A DNA stretch of 64,000 nucleotides, from contig JACKFL010000005.1 in assembly GCA_020632495.1 (NCBI GenBank), positions 1,860,001-1,924,000 of the forward strand, read 5' to 3'. How positions within the stretch are numbered: position 1 is the first letter of the stretch; every line of letters starts with the position of its first letter. Under the pieces are notes generated by a model. It had not been told where the DNA came from. It searched no databases and saw nothing but the letters and a program-made list of their open reading frames with translations. A program made the translations under genes and the position numbers. The stretch comes from Candidatus Omnitrophota bacterium (GTDB lineage Bacteria > Omnitrophota > Gorgyraeia > Zapsychrales > Zapsychraceae). Positions 17,721 through 26,078 of this stretch are shown in pieces.

Positions 17721-18881
17721 ATGGCCGAGTGGATTGGTATAGGTAGACGGGCCAGAAGGTGCTATGGGTTTGACGAAGTCGCCCTTGTGCCTGGAATGTT
17801 AACTATCAATCCCAACGAGGTCTCCACCACTTGGACATTGGGTGGAGTGGATTTCGATGTTCCGATCCTGGCAGCGGCTATGGATGGAGTGGTTGACGTA
17901 AGTTTTGCCGTAGCCATGGGAAAATTGGGCGGGATCGCTGTTTTGAACCTTGACGGGGTTCAGACCCGATATGATAATCCGTCTGAAGTCCTCAGCCAGA
18001 TAGCCAGTGCCTCGCCCGAAGAGGCGACCAAGCTGGTCCAGGAAGTTTATACCCAAAAAGTTAAGGAATCGTTGATCGCCAAGCGCGTGGAAGAGATCAA
18101 GTCTCACGATGTGCCGGCGATTGTGAGCTGTATTCCGCAGAACGCCGAGAAGTATTCCCAGATCGCACAGGAAGCCGGTTGCGACATCTTTATTGTTCAA
18201 TCCACCGTCGCCTCCGTGAAACACGTGGCGACCGAATACCAGGTGGTCGATCTCAAGAAGCTCTTCCGTGAATCTAAAATACCGATGGTGATCGGGAATT
18301 GTGTGACTTATGAGATGGCCACCGAACTGATCGGGATCGGCGTGTCTGGACTACTCGTTGGGATCGGCCCCGGAGCTGCCTGCACCACCCGTGGCGTACT
18401 GGGTATCGGTGTTCCCCAAATCACCTCTACCGTAGATTGTTCCGCGGCACGTGATCACCACTATAAGCGGTCCGGCGAATATGTCCCTATCATCACTGAC
18501 GGCGGAATGCGCATCGGCGGCGAGATTTGCAAGGCCTTTGCGGCCGGTGCCGATGCCTGCATGGTCGGGTCGGCCTTTGCGCGGGCCAAAGAGGCTCCGG
18601 GAGGCGGATATCACTGGGGGATGGCCACCTCGCACGCAAATTTGCCGCGCGGGACTCGTGTACGCGTGGGAACCAGCGGCAGTCTCGATGAAATTCTGTT
18701 CGGACCCGCCCGCGTAGATGACGGTTCCCAGAATCTCGTCGGTGCCTTAAAGACATCCATGGCATCGTTGGGAGCCCAGAATATAAAAGAAATGCATGAT
18801 GTGGAAATGATCATCGCGCCCTCGATCCAGACGGAAGGAAAGGTCTTCCAGGTCGGTCAAGGCGTCGGTATGGGGAAATGA
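17721..18881 (+). CDS. GuaB3-family IMP dehydrogenase-related protein
   Basis: A 386-residue (beta/alpha)8 barrel of the IMPDH/GMP reductase superfamily, without CBS domains. The loop carrying the catalytic Cys reads GIGPGAACTTRGVLG (about residues 214-228), close to the IMPDH GPGSxCTTR; the phosphate-binding stretch is IITDGGMRIGGEICKA. Length, absence of CBS domains and the N-terminus (RRARRCYGFDEVALVP) match the GuaB3 branch rather than classical GuaB. The exact reaction of GuaB3 members cannot be safely read from sequence; the guaA gene 41 nt downstream places it in guanine-nucleotide metabolism. Confidence 0.85.
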   Translation: MAEWIGIGRRARRCYGFDEVALVPGMLTINPNEVSTTWTLGGVDFDVPILAAAMDGVVDVSFAVAMGKLGGIAVLNLDGVQTRYDNPSEVLSQIASASPEEATKLVQEVYTQKVKESLIAKRVEEIKSHDVPAIVSCIPQNAEKYSQIAQEAGCDIFIVQSTVASVKHVATEYQVVDLKKLFRESKIPMVIGNCVTYEMATELIGIGVSGLLVGIGPGAACTTRGVLGIGVPQITSTVDCSAARDHHYKRSGEYVPIITDGGMRIGGEICKAFAAGADACMVGSAFARAKEAPGGGYHWGMATSHANLPRGTRVRVGTSGSLDEILFGPARVDDGSQNLVGALKTSMASLGAQNIKEMHDVEMIIAPSIQTEGKVFQVGQGVGMGK

Positions 18882-18922
18882 CGTTGACGTAGCGCGCATA
18901 ATTCAGGAAGCCAGGACAATTT

Positions 18923-20728
18923 ATGGGCCCAAGAGCACAGAAAAACGCGAACACAGTCAAGAAAAGTACGGCAAAGAAAACAGTCAAAAAGTCCGCTGTG
19001 AAAAAAGCGGTCAAAAAGACGGCAAAGACAGCAGTTAAAAAAGCCGCCAGTAAAGCGGCAGCAACCCCAAAAAAGAGTGTTGCCGTGAAAAAAGCTCCCC
19101 GTAAGGCCAAGAAACGCATGGGGAGGGTCCCCAAGCTCAAGAAGGTGCGCAGCCGCATCGCGGCCACCATCAAGGTTCGCAAGATCAAGAGTAAGGATGT
19201 CGTCATCATCCTGGACTTCGGTTCTCAGTACACCCAACTGATTGCCCGCCGGATCCGGGAGAACAAGGTCTACAGTAGGATCGTTGCCTACAATATCACC
19301 CCCGAAGAAGTTAAGGAAATCAATCCCAAGGGGATTATCCTGTCGGGCGGCCCCCTGAGTGTTTACGACGAAAACGCCCCGTTACCGAATGAAGAGATTT
19401 TCAAGTTGGGTATTCCCGTCCTCGGAGTTTGCTATGGGATGCAGGCCATCGTGCATATGCATGGCGGCAAGGTCAAGGCCAGCCAGGAACGGGAATTCGG
19501 CCGGGCCGAGCTGTTCGTGGACAGCAACAAGGACCTGTTTTCAAATCTTCCCACCAATTTGACCTGCTGGATGAGTCACAGCGACGAGATTAAGAAGCTG
19601 CCGACCGGATTCGTCAAGATTGCCCACACGCTCAGCGCCTCATGCGCGGCCATTGCCAACCGCCAGAAGAAAATATTCGGCGTCCAGTTTCATCCGGAAG
19701 TGGTACATACCCAACGCGGCACCCAATTGCTGTTGAATTTTGTATTTCAGATTTGCGGTTGCCTGCCGCGCTGGACGATGGACAAATTCATCAAGAGTAC
19801 GATGAAGCAGATCAAGGAGCGTGTCGGGTCCAAAAAGGTTGTCCTTGGGCTGAGCGGCGGGGTGGATTCTTCCGTTGCTGCGATGCTGATTCACAAGGCG
19901 ATCGGCAAGAAACTGTACTGCATATTCGTGGATAACGGGCTTCTGCGTAAGAACGAGGCGGCCAAGGTAGAACGGAACTTCAAAGGCAATTTCAAAATGA
20001 ATCTCACGGTGGCTACCGCTGAGAAACGTTTCCTGGACCGTTTAGCCGGCATCGAGGATCCCGAAGAAAAACGGGTGATCATCGGCGATGAGTTCGTTAA
20101 GGTTTTTATGGAAAAGGCGAGCCGTCTGAAGAATACCGCCTTTCTCGCGCAAGGCACGTTGTACCCGGATGTTATTGAATCCATCTCCCCGACGGGCGGC
20201 CCATCCGCCAAAATCAAAAGTCATCATAACGTCGGCGGACTGCCCAAAGATATGAAGCTCGAGCTCATCGAGCCGTTTCGCGAGCTCTTCAAAGACGAGG
20301 TCCGTGAAATCGGAAAACGTCTGGGGCTTCCCGACTCGATCCTGAAACGTCAACCGTTCCCGGGGCCGGGATTGGCCGTGCGTATCTTAGGGGCCGTTTC
20401 CAAGGATCGGCTGGACATGTTGCGCGAGGCCGACGAGCGGATTATGGATGAAATCAAGAAGGCCGGATTGTACGACGAGATTTGGCAAGCCTTCGGCGTT
20501 CTGCTCCCGGTTCAGACCGTGGGGGTGATGGGTGATCAGCGTACTTATGAAAATGTGATCGCCGTACGCGCCGTGACGTCCACCGACGGAATGACCGCCG
20601 ACTGGGCGCAAATCCCGTACGAAGTCCTCGGCCGGATCTCCAACCGCGTCATCAACGAAGTCCCCGGCGTCAACCGCGTCGTCTACGACATCAGCTCCAA
20701 ACCGCCCGCCACCATTGAGTGGGAATAA
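18923..20728 (+). CDS. guaA: GMP synthase with histone-H1-like N-terminal extension
   Basis: A 601-residue glutamine-hydrolysing GMP synthase (XMP + Gln + ATP to GMP). The glutaminase domain begins at about residue 93 (VVIILDFGSQYTQLIARR), with the nucleophile Cys in GVCYGMQ near 170 and FHPEVVHT near 255; the ATP-pyrophosphatase P-loop GLSGGVDSS is near 310, and the GMPS C-terminal dimerisation domain ends in TIEWE. Family members usually start at the FGSQYT block; here about 90 extra residues, almost all Lys, Ala, Thr and Val (AKKTVKKSAVKKAVKKTAK), precede it, like histone H1 or Hc1/Hc2 tails. M66 is an internal alternative start that would remove most of it. Ends shortly before the dnaE promoter. 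Confidence 0.95.
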   Translation: MGPRAQKNANTVKKSTAKKTVKKSAVKKAVKKTAKTAVKKAASKAAATPKKSVAVKKAPRKAKKRMGRVPKLKKVRSRIAATIKVRKIKSKDVVIILDFGSQYTQLIARRIRENKVYSRIVAYNITPEEVKEINPKGIILSGGPLSVYDENAPLPNEEIFKLGIPVLGVCYGMQAIVHMHGGKVKASQEREFGRAELFVDSNKDLFSNLPTNLTCWMSHSDEIKKLPTGFVKIAHTLSASCAAIANRQKKIFGVQFHPEVVHTQRGTQLLLNFVFQICGCLPRWTMDKFIKSTMKQIKERVGSKKVVLGLSGGVDSSVAAMLIHKAIGKKLYCIFVDNGLLRKNEAAKVERNFKGNFKMNLTVATAEKRFLDRLAGIEDPEEKRVIIGDEFVKVFMEKASRLKNTAFLAQGTLYPDVIESISPTGGPSAKIKSHHNVGGLPKDMKLELIEPFRELFKDEVREIGKRLGLPDSILKRQPFPGPGLAVRILGAVSKDRLDMLREADERIMDEIKKAGLYDEIWQAFGVLLPVQTVGVMGDQRTYENVIAVRAVTSTDGMTADWAQIPYEVLGRISNRVINEVPGVNRVVYDISSKPPATIEWE

Positions 20729-20734
20729 TCTAAC

Positions 20735-20798
20735 GCCATCGATCCGTTAATCGAACAGCCTCACGCTGATTCTGCGTTCTTGTGATCGATGGCCTTTT
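20735..20798 (+). terminator. possible terminator of guaA overlapping the dnaE promoter
   Basis: GCCATCGATC (20735-20744) is exactly complementary to GATCGATGGC (20784-20793), followed by CTTTTTG. The 39-nt loop holds an inner CAGC/GCTG hairpin (20756-20768). The right arm covers the -35 region of the dnaE promoter. Confidence 0.55.
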
Positions 20799-20807
20799 TG
20801 TTATAAT
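20780..20807 (+). promoter_or_regulatory. dnaE promoter, leaderless geometry
   Basis: TTGTGA (20780-20785), 16-nt spacer and perfect TATAAT (20802-20807). Counting six bases after the -10 box puts +1 on the A of the ATG at 20814; there is no Shine-Dalgarno sequence. Confidence 0.7.
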
Positions 20808-20813
20808 GTTGGC

Positions 20814-23800
20814 ATGACCCCCATGGATTATATCCATCTCCACGTTCATACCCAGTACAGTCTGCTCGACGGCGCCTGCCGTATCAAACCGCTCATCGAC
20901 AAGGCAGTGGCCTATAATATGCCGGCCGTCGCCATGACCGACCACGGCAACATGTTCGGGGCCATCGAGTTTTACCAGGCCGCTGAGAAGCAGGGCATCA
21001 AGCCGATTATCGGCGTGGAGGCCTACCTGACCGTACATGGCGACCGCCATGAGAAATCCGCGCAGAACAAAAATACTTCCCATCTCCTGTTATTGGCCAA
21101 GGACATTGCCGGATACCGGAATCTGCTCAAGATCGTCTCCGAGGGCTACCTGGAAGGATTTTATTATCATCCGCGTATCGACAAGGCATATTTGGCCGAA
21201 CATGCCGAAGGTTTGATCTGTTGCTCGGCGTGCCTCAAGGGAGAGGTGGCCTGGAATCTGATGCATGACAATTACAATGCCGCCTTGAAGTCCGCCGACG
21301 ACTTTCACCATATTTTCGGCAAGGGAAACTTCTATCTGGAGATGATGAATCACGGCATACCGGTCCAGGATAAGGTCAATGAGCAATTAATCCGGATTTC
21401 CCGCGAACTCGACATCCCGCTGGTGGCGACCAATGACGTGCATTATCTCGAACCGGAGCAATCGCACGCGCACGACGCACTGTTGTGTATTCAGACCCAG
21501 ACGACCTTGGATGACCCGCGCCGCATGCGCCTGGCCACGCCGGAATTTTATTTCAAAGATCAGCAGTCCATGACCACACTATTTCAGGAGGTGCCCGAGG
21601 CGATCCGCAATACCGTGGCTATTGCCGAGAAGTGCAATCTGAAGCTGGATTTCGATAAATACTACCTGCCGCGTTTTGATCCTCCTGCCGGAAAGACGCA
21701 GAAGGATTTTCTGGACGATCTGTGTGCCCAAGGTCTCAAGCGCCGGTATCCCGAGGAGACGGAGGAAATCCGGGAACGCCTGAAACACGAAATGGAGACC
21801 ATCGAACGAATGGGTTTTGTCGCCTATTTCTTGATTGTTTGGGACTTCATCAATTATGCCCGGGAGCACGATATACCGGTCGGCCCGGGCCGCGGTTCCG
21901 CGGCGGGCAGCCTGGTCAGTTATCTCCTGGGGATCACCGATCTCGATCCGTTGAAGTACAAACTGCTGTTTGAGCGTTTTCTGAATCCCAGTCGCAGCGG
22001 GATGCCGGATATCGACATTGATTTCTGTTATGAGCGGCGCGGGGAAGTTATTGATTACGTTAATCGCAAATACGGCAGTTCCAACGTGGCCCAGATTATC
22101 ACCTTCGGGACCATGCAGGCCCGCGCGGCGATCAGAGACGTCGGACGGGCGATGGGCGTGTCCTATGGGGATGTCGACCGCATCGCCAAACTTATTCCCA
22201 ATGACCTGGGGATCACCCTGGATGAAGCGATGAAAAAGGAGCCCCAGCTTCAACAATTGTGTGAGACCGATAAAGTGTCCCGCGATATCTTCCAGATGGC
22301 AAAGACTCTGGAAGGCCTGACTCGGCACGCCTCCATCCACGCCGCCGGGGTCGTAATTTCGGACAAACCCTTGACCGAATACTGCCCGCTGTTCAAGACC
22401 AGTGACGATCAGATCACTACCGCTTATTCTATGAAGAGCATTGCCAGCATCGGGCTGCTCAAGATGGACTTCCTCGGATTGCGCACGCTGACCGTTATTG
22501 ATGAGGCCCTGCGCTTGGTGCGGGAAAGACATCAGGTCGACGTGGATTTCGACGCGCTCAGTATGGACGATCCCCATACTTACGCGATGCTGGGGAAGGG
22601 AAAGAGTTTCGGTGTGTTCCAGCTGGAATCTCAGGGGATGCGGGAATTGCTGAAACGTATGCAGCCGTCGGAGTTTGAGGATCTGATTTCGATCCTCGCG
22701 CTGTACCGACCGGGGCCGATGAAGAGCGGGATGCTTGACGATTTCATTAAACGCAAAAGGGGTGAGGTGCCGGTGGAATACGATCACCCCAAGCTGGAGC
22801 CGATTCTCAAGGCCACCTACGGGATAATCCTTTATCAGGAACAGGTTATGCAGATCCCCGTGGCCCTGGCCGGGTTTTCCCTGGCGCAAGCCGATAATCT
22901 GCGGCGGGCGATGAGCAAGAAGATCCAGGCGGTCATGGATCAGATGCGTAAAGATTTCGTCGACGGATGCGCGGCCCAAAGCGATATCAGTCATGAAAGT
23001 TCCAACCGCCTGTTTGACCTAATAGATTACTTCTCGGGTTACGGGTTTAACCGAAGTCACTCCGCGGCATATGCTTTGATTACCTACCGCACGGCGTATC
23101 TCAAGGCCAATTATCCCGTCGAATTTATGTGCGCGATCCTCAACAGCGAATTGAGCAATACGGACAAGCTGGTGGAGTATATTAAGGAATGTCAGCTGCT
23201 GGGAATGGAGGTTCTGCCGCCCCATATCAACCGCAGTTATGCCAAGTTTACGGTTGTGGATAACCGGACGATCCAATACGGACTGGTGGCGGCGAAGAAC
23301 GTCGGTGCGGCGGCCATTAATGCTGTAGTGGATATTCGCGAAAGCGACGGCCCGTACACATCTTTAAGGGACCTCTGCGAACGGCTGGATTCCAAAGTAA
23401 CGAACCGCAAGACTTTGGAAAGCCTAATCAAATGCGGTGCCTTGGACGAATTCGGCGCGACCCGCTCACAAATGATGGCCGGACTGGAAAAGACGCTGGA
23501 GGCCGCCGGGAAACGGCAGCGGGAGAAAGCCTCGGGACAATTTTCCTTCTTCGACATGGAGGACGACTCAAACGGTTTTGCCCGGGAGGAAAATCTCTTG
23601 CCCGACATCAAGGAATGGCCGCAGACTCAATTGTTGTCTTACGAGAAGGAAATCCTGGGCTTTTATGTCAGCGGGCACCCGCTGGCTCATTATCAAGCTG
23701 AGATAAAACAATTTACGGATTTCTCGACCAGAAATCTCAAGCTAGCCGTGGATGGCGAGGAGATTCGTTTCGTCGGTATGATCGAAAAGATCAAGCTGAC

Positions 23801-24251
23801 GAACACGCGTAAGACTAACGAACGGATGGCGATCGTCAAGTTGGAAGACGAAGTGGGTGATGTGGAGGTGGTGGTTTTTCCGTCGGTCTATAACCTGCTC
23901 GCGCCGCTGCTGCGGTCCGGTGAGGTCGTTTACCTCAAAGGAAAGGTAAGCCTGCGTGATGATGACGCCGCGATCATCGCCAATGATATGGGTATGATTC
24001 AAGATGTTTATAAAGCAATCAAATCCATCAACTTAGATTTAACCGGTTTAGGTCAGCACGGTATAGACCGGCTGAAGCGAAAATTGTCGAGCTCGCCGGG
24101 AAAAGTTCCGGTTTATTTGCGCATGCCAACCGAAGGCAATAAGAGCGTCGAGATTCTGGTCGGAAAAAACTTGTTCGTCGCTCCGAATGAAGATCTGATG
24201 AACGATATTAAGGACTTGGTGGGGAACAAATGCTGCCTGTTGAAGTTCTGA
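20814..24251 (+). CDS. dnaE: DNA polymerase III subunit alpha
   Basis: An 1145-residue replicative polymerase subunit of the DnaE1 type. N-terminal PHP domain with HLHVHTQYSLLDG and MTDHGNMFG; polymerase palm with the catalytic carboxylates in PDIDIDFCYERRGEV (about residue 397); tandem helix-hairpin-helix region around GYGFNRSHSAAYA; C-terminal OB fold (IRFVGMIEKIKL, about 980-1060) and a tau-binding-like end. The first ATG (20814) coincides with the predicted transcription start; ATG 20823 (MDYIHLHVH) is the alternative. Sits alone between guaA and HU with its own promoter. Confidence 0.98.
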   Translation: MTPMDYIHLHVHTQYSLLDGACRIKPLIDKAVAYNMPAVAMTDHGNMFGAIEFYQAAEKQGIKPIIGVEAYLTVHGDRHEKSAQNKNTSHLLLLAKDIAGYRNLLKIVSEGYLEGFYYHPRIDKAYLAEHAEGLICCSACLKGEVAWNLMHDNYNAALKSADDFHHIFGKGNFYLEMMNHGIPVQDKVNEQLIRISRELDIPLVATNDVHYLEPEQSHAHDALLCIQTQTTLDDPRRMRLATPEFYFKDQQSMTTLFQEVPEAIRNTVAIAEKCNLKLDFDKYYLPRFDPPAGKTQKDFLDDLCAQGLKRRYPEETEEIRERLKHEMETIERMGFVAYFLIVWDFINYAREHDIPVGPGRGSAAGSLVSYLLGITDLDPLKYKLLFERFLNPSRSGMPDIDIDFCYERRGEVIDYVNRKYGSSNVAQIITFGTMQARAAIRDVGRAMGVSYGDVDRIAKLIPNDLGITLDEAMKKEPQLQQLCETDKVSRDIFQMAKTLEGLTRHASIHAAGVVISDKPLTEYCPLFKTSDDQITTAYSMKSIASIGLLKMDFLGLRTLTVIDEALRLVRERHQVDVDFDALSMDDPHTYAMLGKGKSFGVFQLESQGMRELLKRMQPSEFEDLISILALYRPGPMKSGMLDDFIKRKRGEVPVEYDHPKLEPILKATYGIILYQEQVMQIPVALAGFSLAQADNLRRAMSKKIQAVMDQMRKDFVDGCAAQSDISHESSNRLFDLIDYFSGYGFNRSHSAAYALITYRTAYLKANYPVEFMCAILNSELSNTDKLVEYIKECQLLGMEVLPPHINRSYAKFTVVDNRTIQYGLVAAKNVGAAAINAVVDIRESDGPYTSLRDLCERLDSKVTNRKTLESLIKCGALDEFGATRSQMMAGLEKTLEAAGKRQREKASGQFSFFDMEDDSNGFAREENLLPDIKEWPQTQLLSYEKEILGFYVSGHPLAHYQAEIKQFTDFSTRNLKLAVDGEEIRFVGMIEKIKLTNTRKTNERMAIVKLEDEVGDVEVVVFPSVYNLLAPLLRSGEVVYLKGKVSLRDDDAAIIANDMGMIQDVYKAIKSINLDLTGLGQHGIDRLKRKLSSSPGKVPVYLRMPTEGNKSVEILVGKNLFVAPNEDLMNDIKDLVGNKCCLLKF

Positions 24252-24322
24252 GGGGGCCAAAGTGGGAGGAAATCGTTCTTTCCGGTGGGTGATTCTGGCG
24301 GAACCTCCGGGGAAATAATTTC

Positions 24323-24351
24323 TTGACACTGTAAGACCCTGTTGTTACTAT
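24323..24351 (+). promoter_or_regulatory. promoter of the HU gene
   Basis: Perfect TTGACA (24323-24328), 17-nt spacer and TACTAT (24346-24351), then a short leader with GGGAGG (24361-24366) before the ATG. Confidence 0.8.
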
Positions 24352-24375
24352 ACTTAGCATTGGGAGGTAGCCAGA

Positions 24376-24648
24376 ATGACAAAAAAAGATATTGTTCTTA
24401 AGATCACCGACATGACCGGCATTAAACAGGTGGACGTCAAGAAGATTGTCCAAAAGACATTCGACGTTATTATCGACAGCCTTGTCCGTAACGAGAAGGT
24501 CGAACTGCGTAACTTTGGCGTCTTCAAGATTAAGGAACGCCGTGCCCGATTCGGACGCAATCCGCGCACCGGTGAAAGCGTTCCTGTCCCTCCTCGCAAG
24601 GTCGTGGTCTTCAAGCCTGGTCTTGAGATGAAACAAAAAATAAAATAA
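24376..24648 (+). CDS. HU/IHF-family DNA-binding protein
   Basis: A 90-residue nucleoid protein that bends DNA as a dimer. The signature GRNPRTGESVPVPPRKVV in the beta-arm (about residues 58-75) and the helical body starting MTKKDIVLKITDMTG are standard. HU versus IHF subunit cannot be settled from one sequence. It has its own promoter and ends in a weak AAAGCG/CGCTTT stem (24647-24675) followed by CTT, which may terminate it. Confidence 0.93.
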   Translation: MTKKDIVLKITDMTGIKQVDVKKIVQKTFDVIIDSLVRNEKVELRNFGVFKIKERRARFGRNPRTGESVPVPPRKVVVFKPGLEMKQKIK

Positions 24649-24676
24649 AGCGTTGCCGACCAATTCAGCCGCTTTC

Positions 24677-24766
24677 TTGTAACTTTAGTATGCTTCGATA
24701 CTTACGATCATGCCCCGCCAGCCCGTAGTCACGGGAGGACGGGGTTAGATCATTTATAGACCTCTC
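24677..24766 (+). promoter_or_regulatory. hisS upstream region with -10 box and hairpin
   Basis: A TATAGA box (24755-24760) ends exactly six bases before the hisS ATG, the spacing expected for leaderless initiation, but no -35 match lies 16-18 nt upstream. A second hint is TTGTAA (24677-24682) without a good -10. Nested arms CCCCG (24713-24717)/CGGGG (24740-24744) and CCCGT (24722-24726)/ACGGG (24731-24735) form a GC-rich hairpin in the same stretch. Confidence 0.3.
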
Positions 24767-26071
24767 ATGTCCAAGAAACACACAGTTCCCCGCGGATGCG
24801 CCGACATCGCGCCCCCCGAAATCTACCACTGGCAAACCCTTGAGTACGCGCTGCGCGACGTCCTGCAAGCCTATAATTACCAGGAAATTAGAACTCCCAT
24901 TTTTGAGGACACCGAGCTATTCGCGCGTTCCATGGGGCAGAGCAGTGACGTGGTTATGAAACAGATGCTGAATCTGGCCTCTCAGCGGCCTTCCGAGGAC
25001 GGCCAGCCGCGACTGTCGGGCCTGTCCCTGCGGCCCGAGAACACCGCCTCCGTGGTGCGGTACTATATTCAGCAGGGGTTGGACCGACGGGAATCGCTGA
25101 CCAAGCTATTCTACCTGGGCCCGATGTTTCGCGGAGAGCGGCCGCAAAAAGGCCGTTTACGGCAATTTCATCAGGTTGGAGTTGAGGCGATCGGTCCCCA
25201 TGCCCAATCCCCTTTTCTGGACGCCGAGGTGATCGCGCTTAGTGCTGATATGCTTCAAGCTGCTGGAATAAAAGAATTTGTGATAAATATCAACACTCTG
25301 GGTTCGGCCGAAGACAAGGAGAATTTTTCAGGATGGTTACGGCAGCAGCTGGGAGCGCGCCTCGACGAGCTGGACGAGGAGGACAGGGGCCGTTTCGACC
25401 GTAATGTGTTCCGGGTGCTGGACAGCAAGAATGCCGCCACCCGCAAGGTGGTCCGAAGTATTGATATGCAACAATTTAAGCTCAGCGACGACAGCCAAGC
25501 GTATTTCGAACAAGTCCTTAAGGCGTTGGACAGATTGAAAATCACCTACCGGGTGGACCCGACGCTCGTCCGTGGTCTTGATTACTATACGCATACCGTT
25601 TATGAAATTACAAGTTCCGCCCTGGGCAGTCAGGACGCCCTGGGCGCAGGCGGTCGGTACAATCGCCTGGTCAGTCAGTTAGGCGGACCGGAGGTGGGCG
25701 CCGTGGGCTTTGCCTTGGGACTGGAACGTATCCTGTTGGCGTTGAATCCGAAGGATGACGCTGTGCCGAACGGTCCTGCCGTGTTTGTCATCGCCTTTGA
25801 TGAAGACAGCTTTGAACGCGCCTGGGAGGCCACCAGCCTGTTGCGACGGGCCGGAATACGCGCGGACATGGCCTATCAGGTGGGATCGGTGAAGAGCCTT
25901 ATGCGCCAGGCCAATAAATCCGGCGCGGCGCAAACAGTAATACTTGGTAAGGATGAGCTGGCGCGGGGCGTTGTCGGTCTGAAAGACATGGCCTCCGGCG
26001 AGCAGCAGGACGTGTCCATCGGTTCGGACGACTATCAACAACTCATTGAAATCTTAAAGGAAAGGTTGTAG
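24767..26071 (+). CDS. hisS: histidyl-tRNA synthetase
   Basis: A 434-residue class II aminoacyl-tRNA synthetase charging tRNA-His. Motif 2 MFRGERPQKGRLRQFHQ (about residues 126-142), the histidine A motif region LVRGLDYYTHTVYE and motif 3 GFALGLERI are all present, followed by a C-terminal anticodon-binding domain starting near 335. It lies 7 nt before aspS, an arrangement common in Firmicutes and related lineages. Confidence 0.97.
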   Translation: MSKKHTVPRGCADIAPPEIYHWQTLEYALRDVLQAYNYQEIRTPIFEDTELFARSMGQSSDVVMKQMLNLASQRPSEDGQPRLSGLSLRPENTASVVRYYIQQGLDRRESLTKLFYLGPMFRGERPQKGRLRQFHQVGVEAIGPHAQSPFLDAEVIALSADMLQAAGIKEFVININTLGSAEDKENFSGWLRQQLGARLDELDEEDRGRFDRNVFRVLDSKNAATRKVVRSIDMQQFKLSDDSQAYFEQVLKALDRLKITYRVDPTLVRGLDYYTHTVYEITSSALGSQDALGAGGRYNRLVSQLGGPEVGAVGFALGLERILLALNPKDDAVPNGPAVFVIAFDEDSFERAWEATSLLRRAGIRADMAYQVGSVKSLMRQANKSGAAQTVILGKDELARGVVGLKDMASGEQQDVSIGSDDYQQLIEILKERL

Positions 26072-26078
26072 ACACATC

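Noticed and set aside
21579..22994. 471-codon minus-strand frame across dnaE
   Set aside because: It is fully inside the well-supported dnaE gene on the other strand and shows no family motif; it reflects the high-GC third-position bias.
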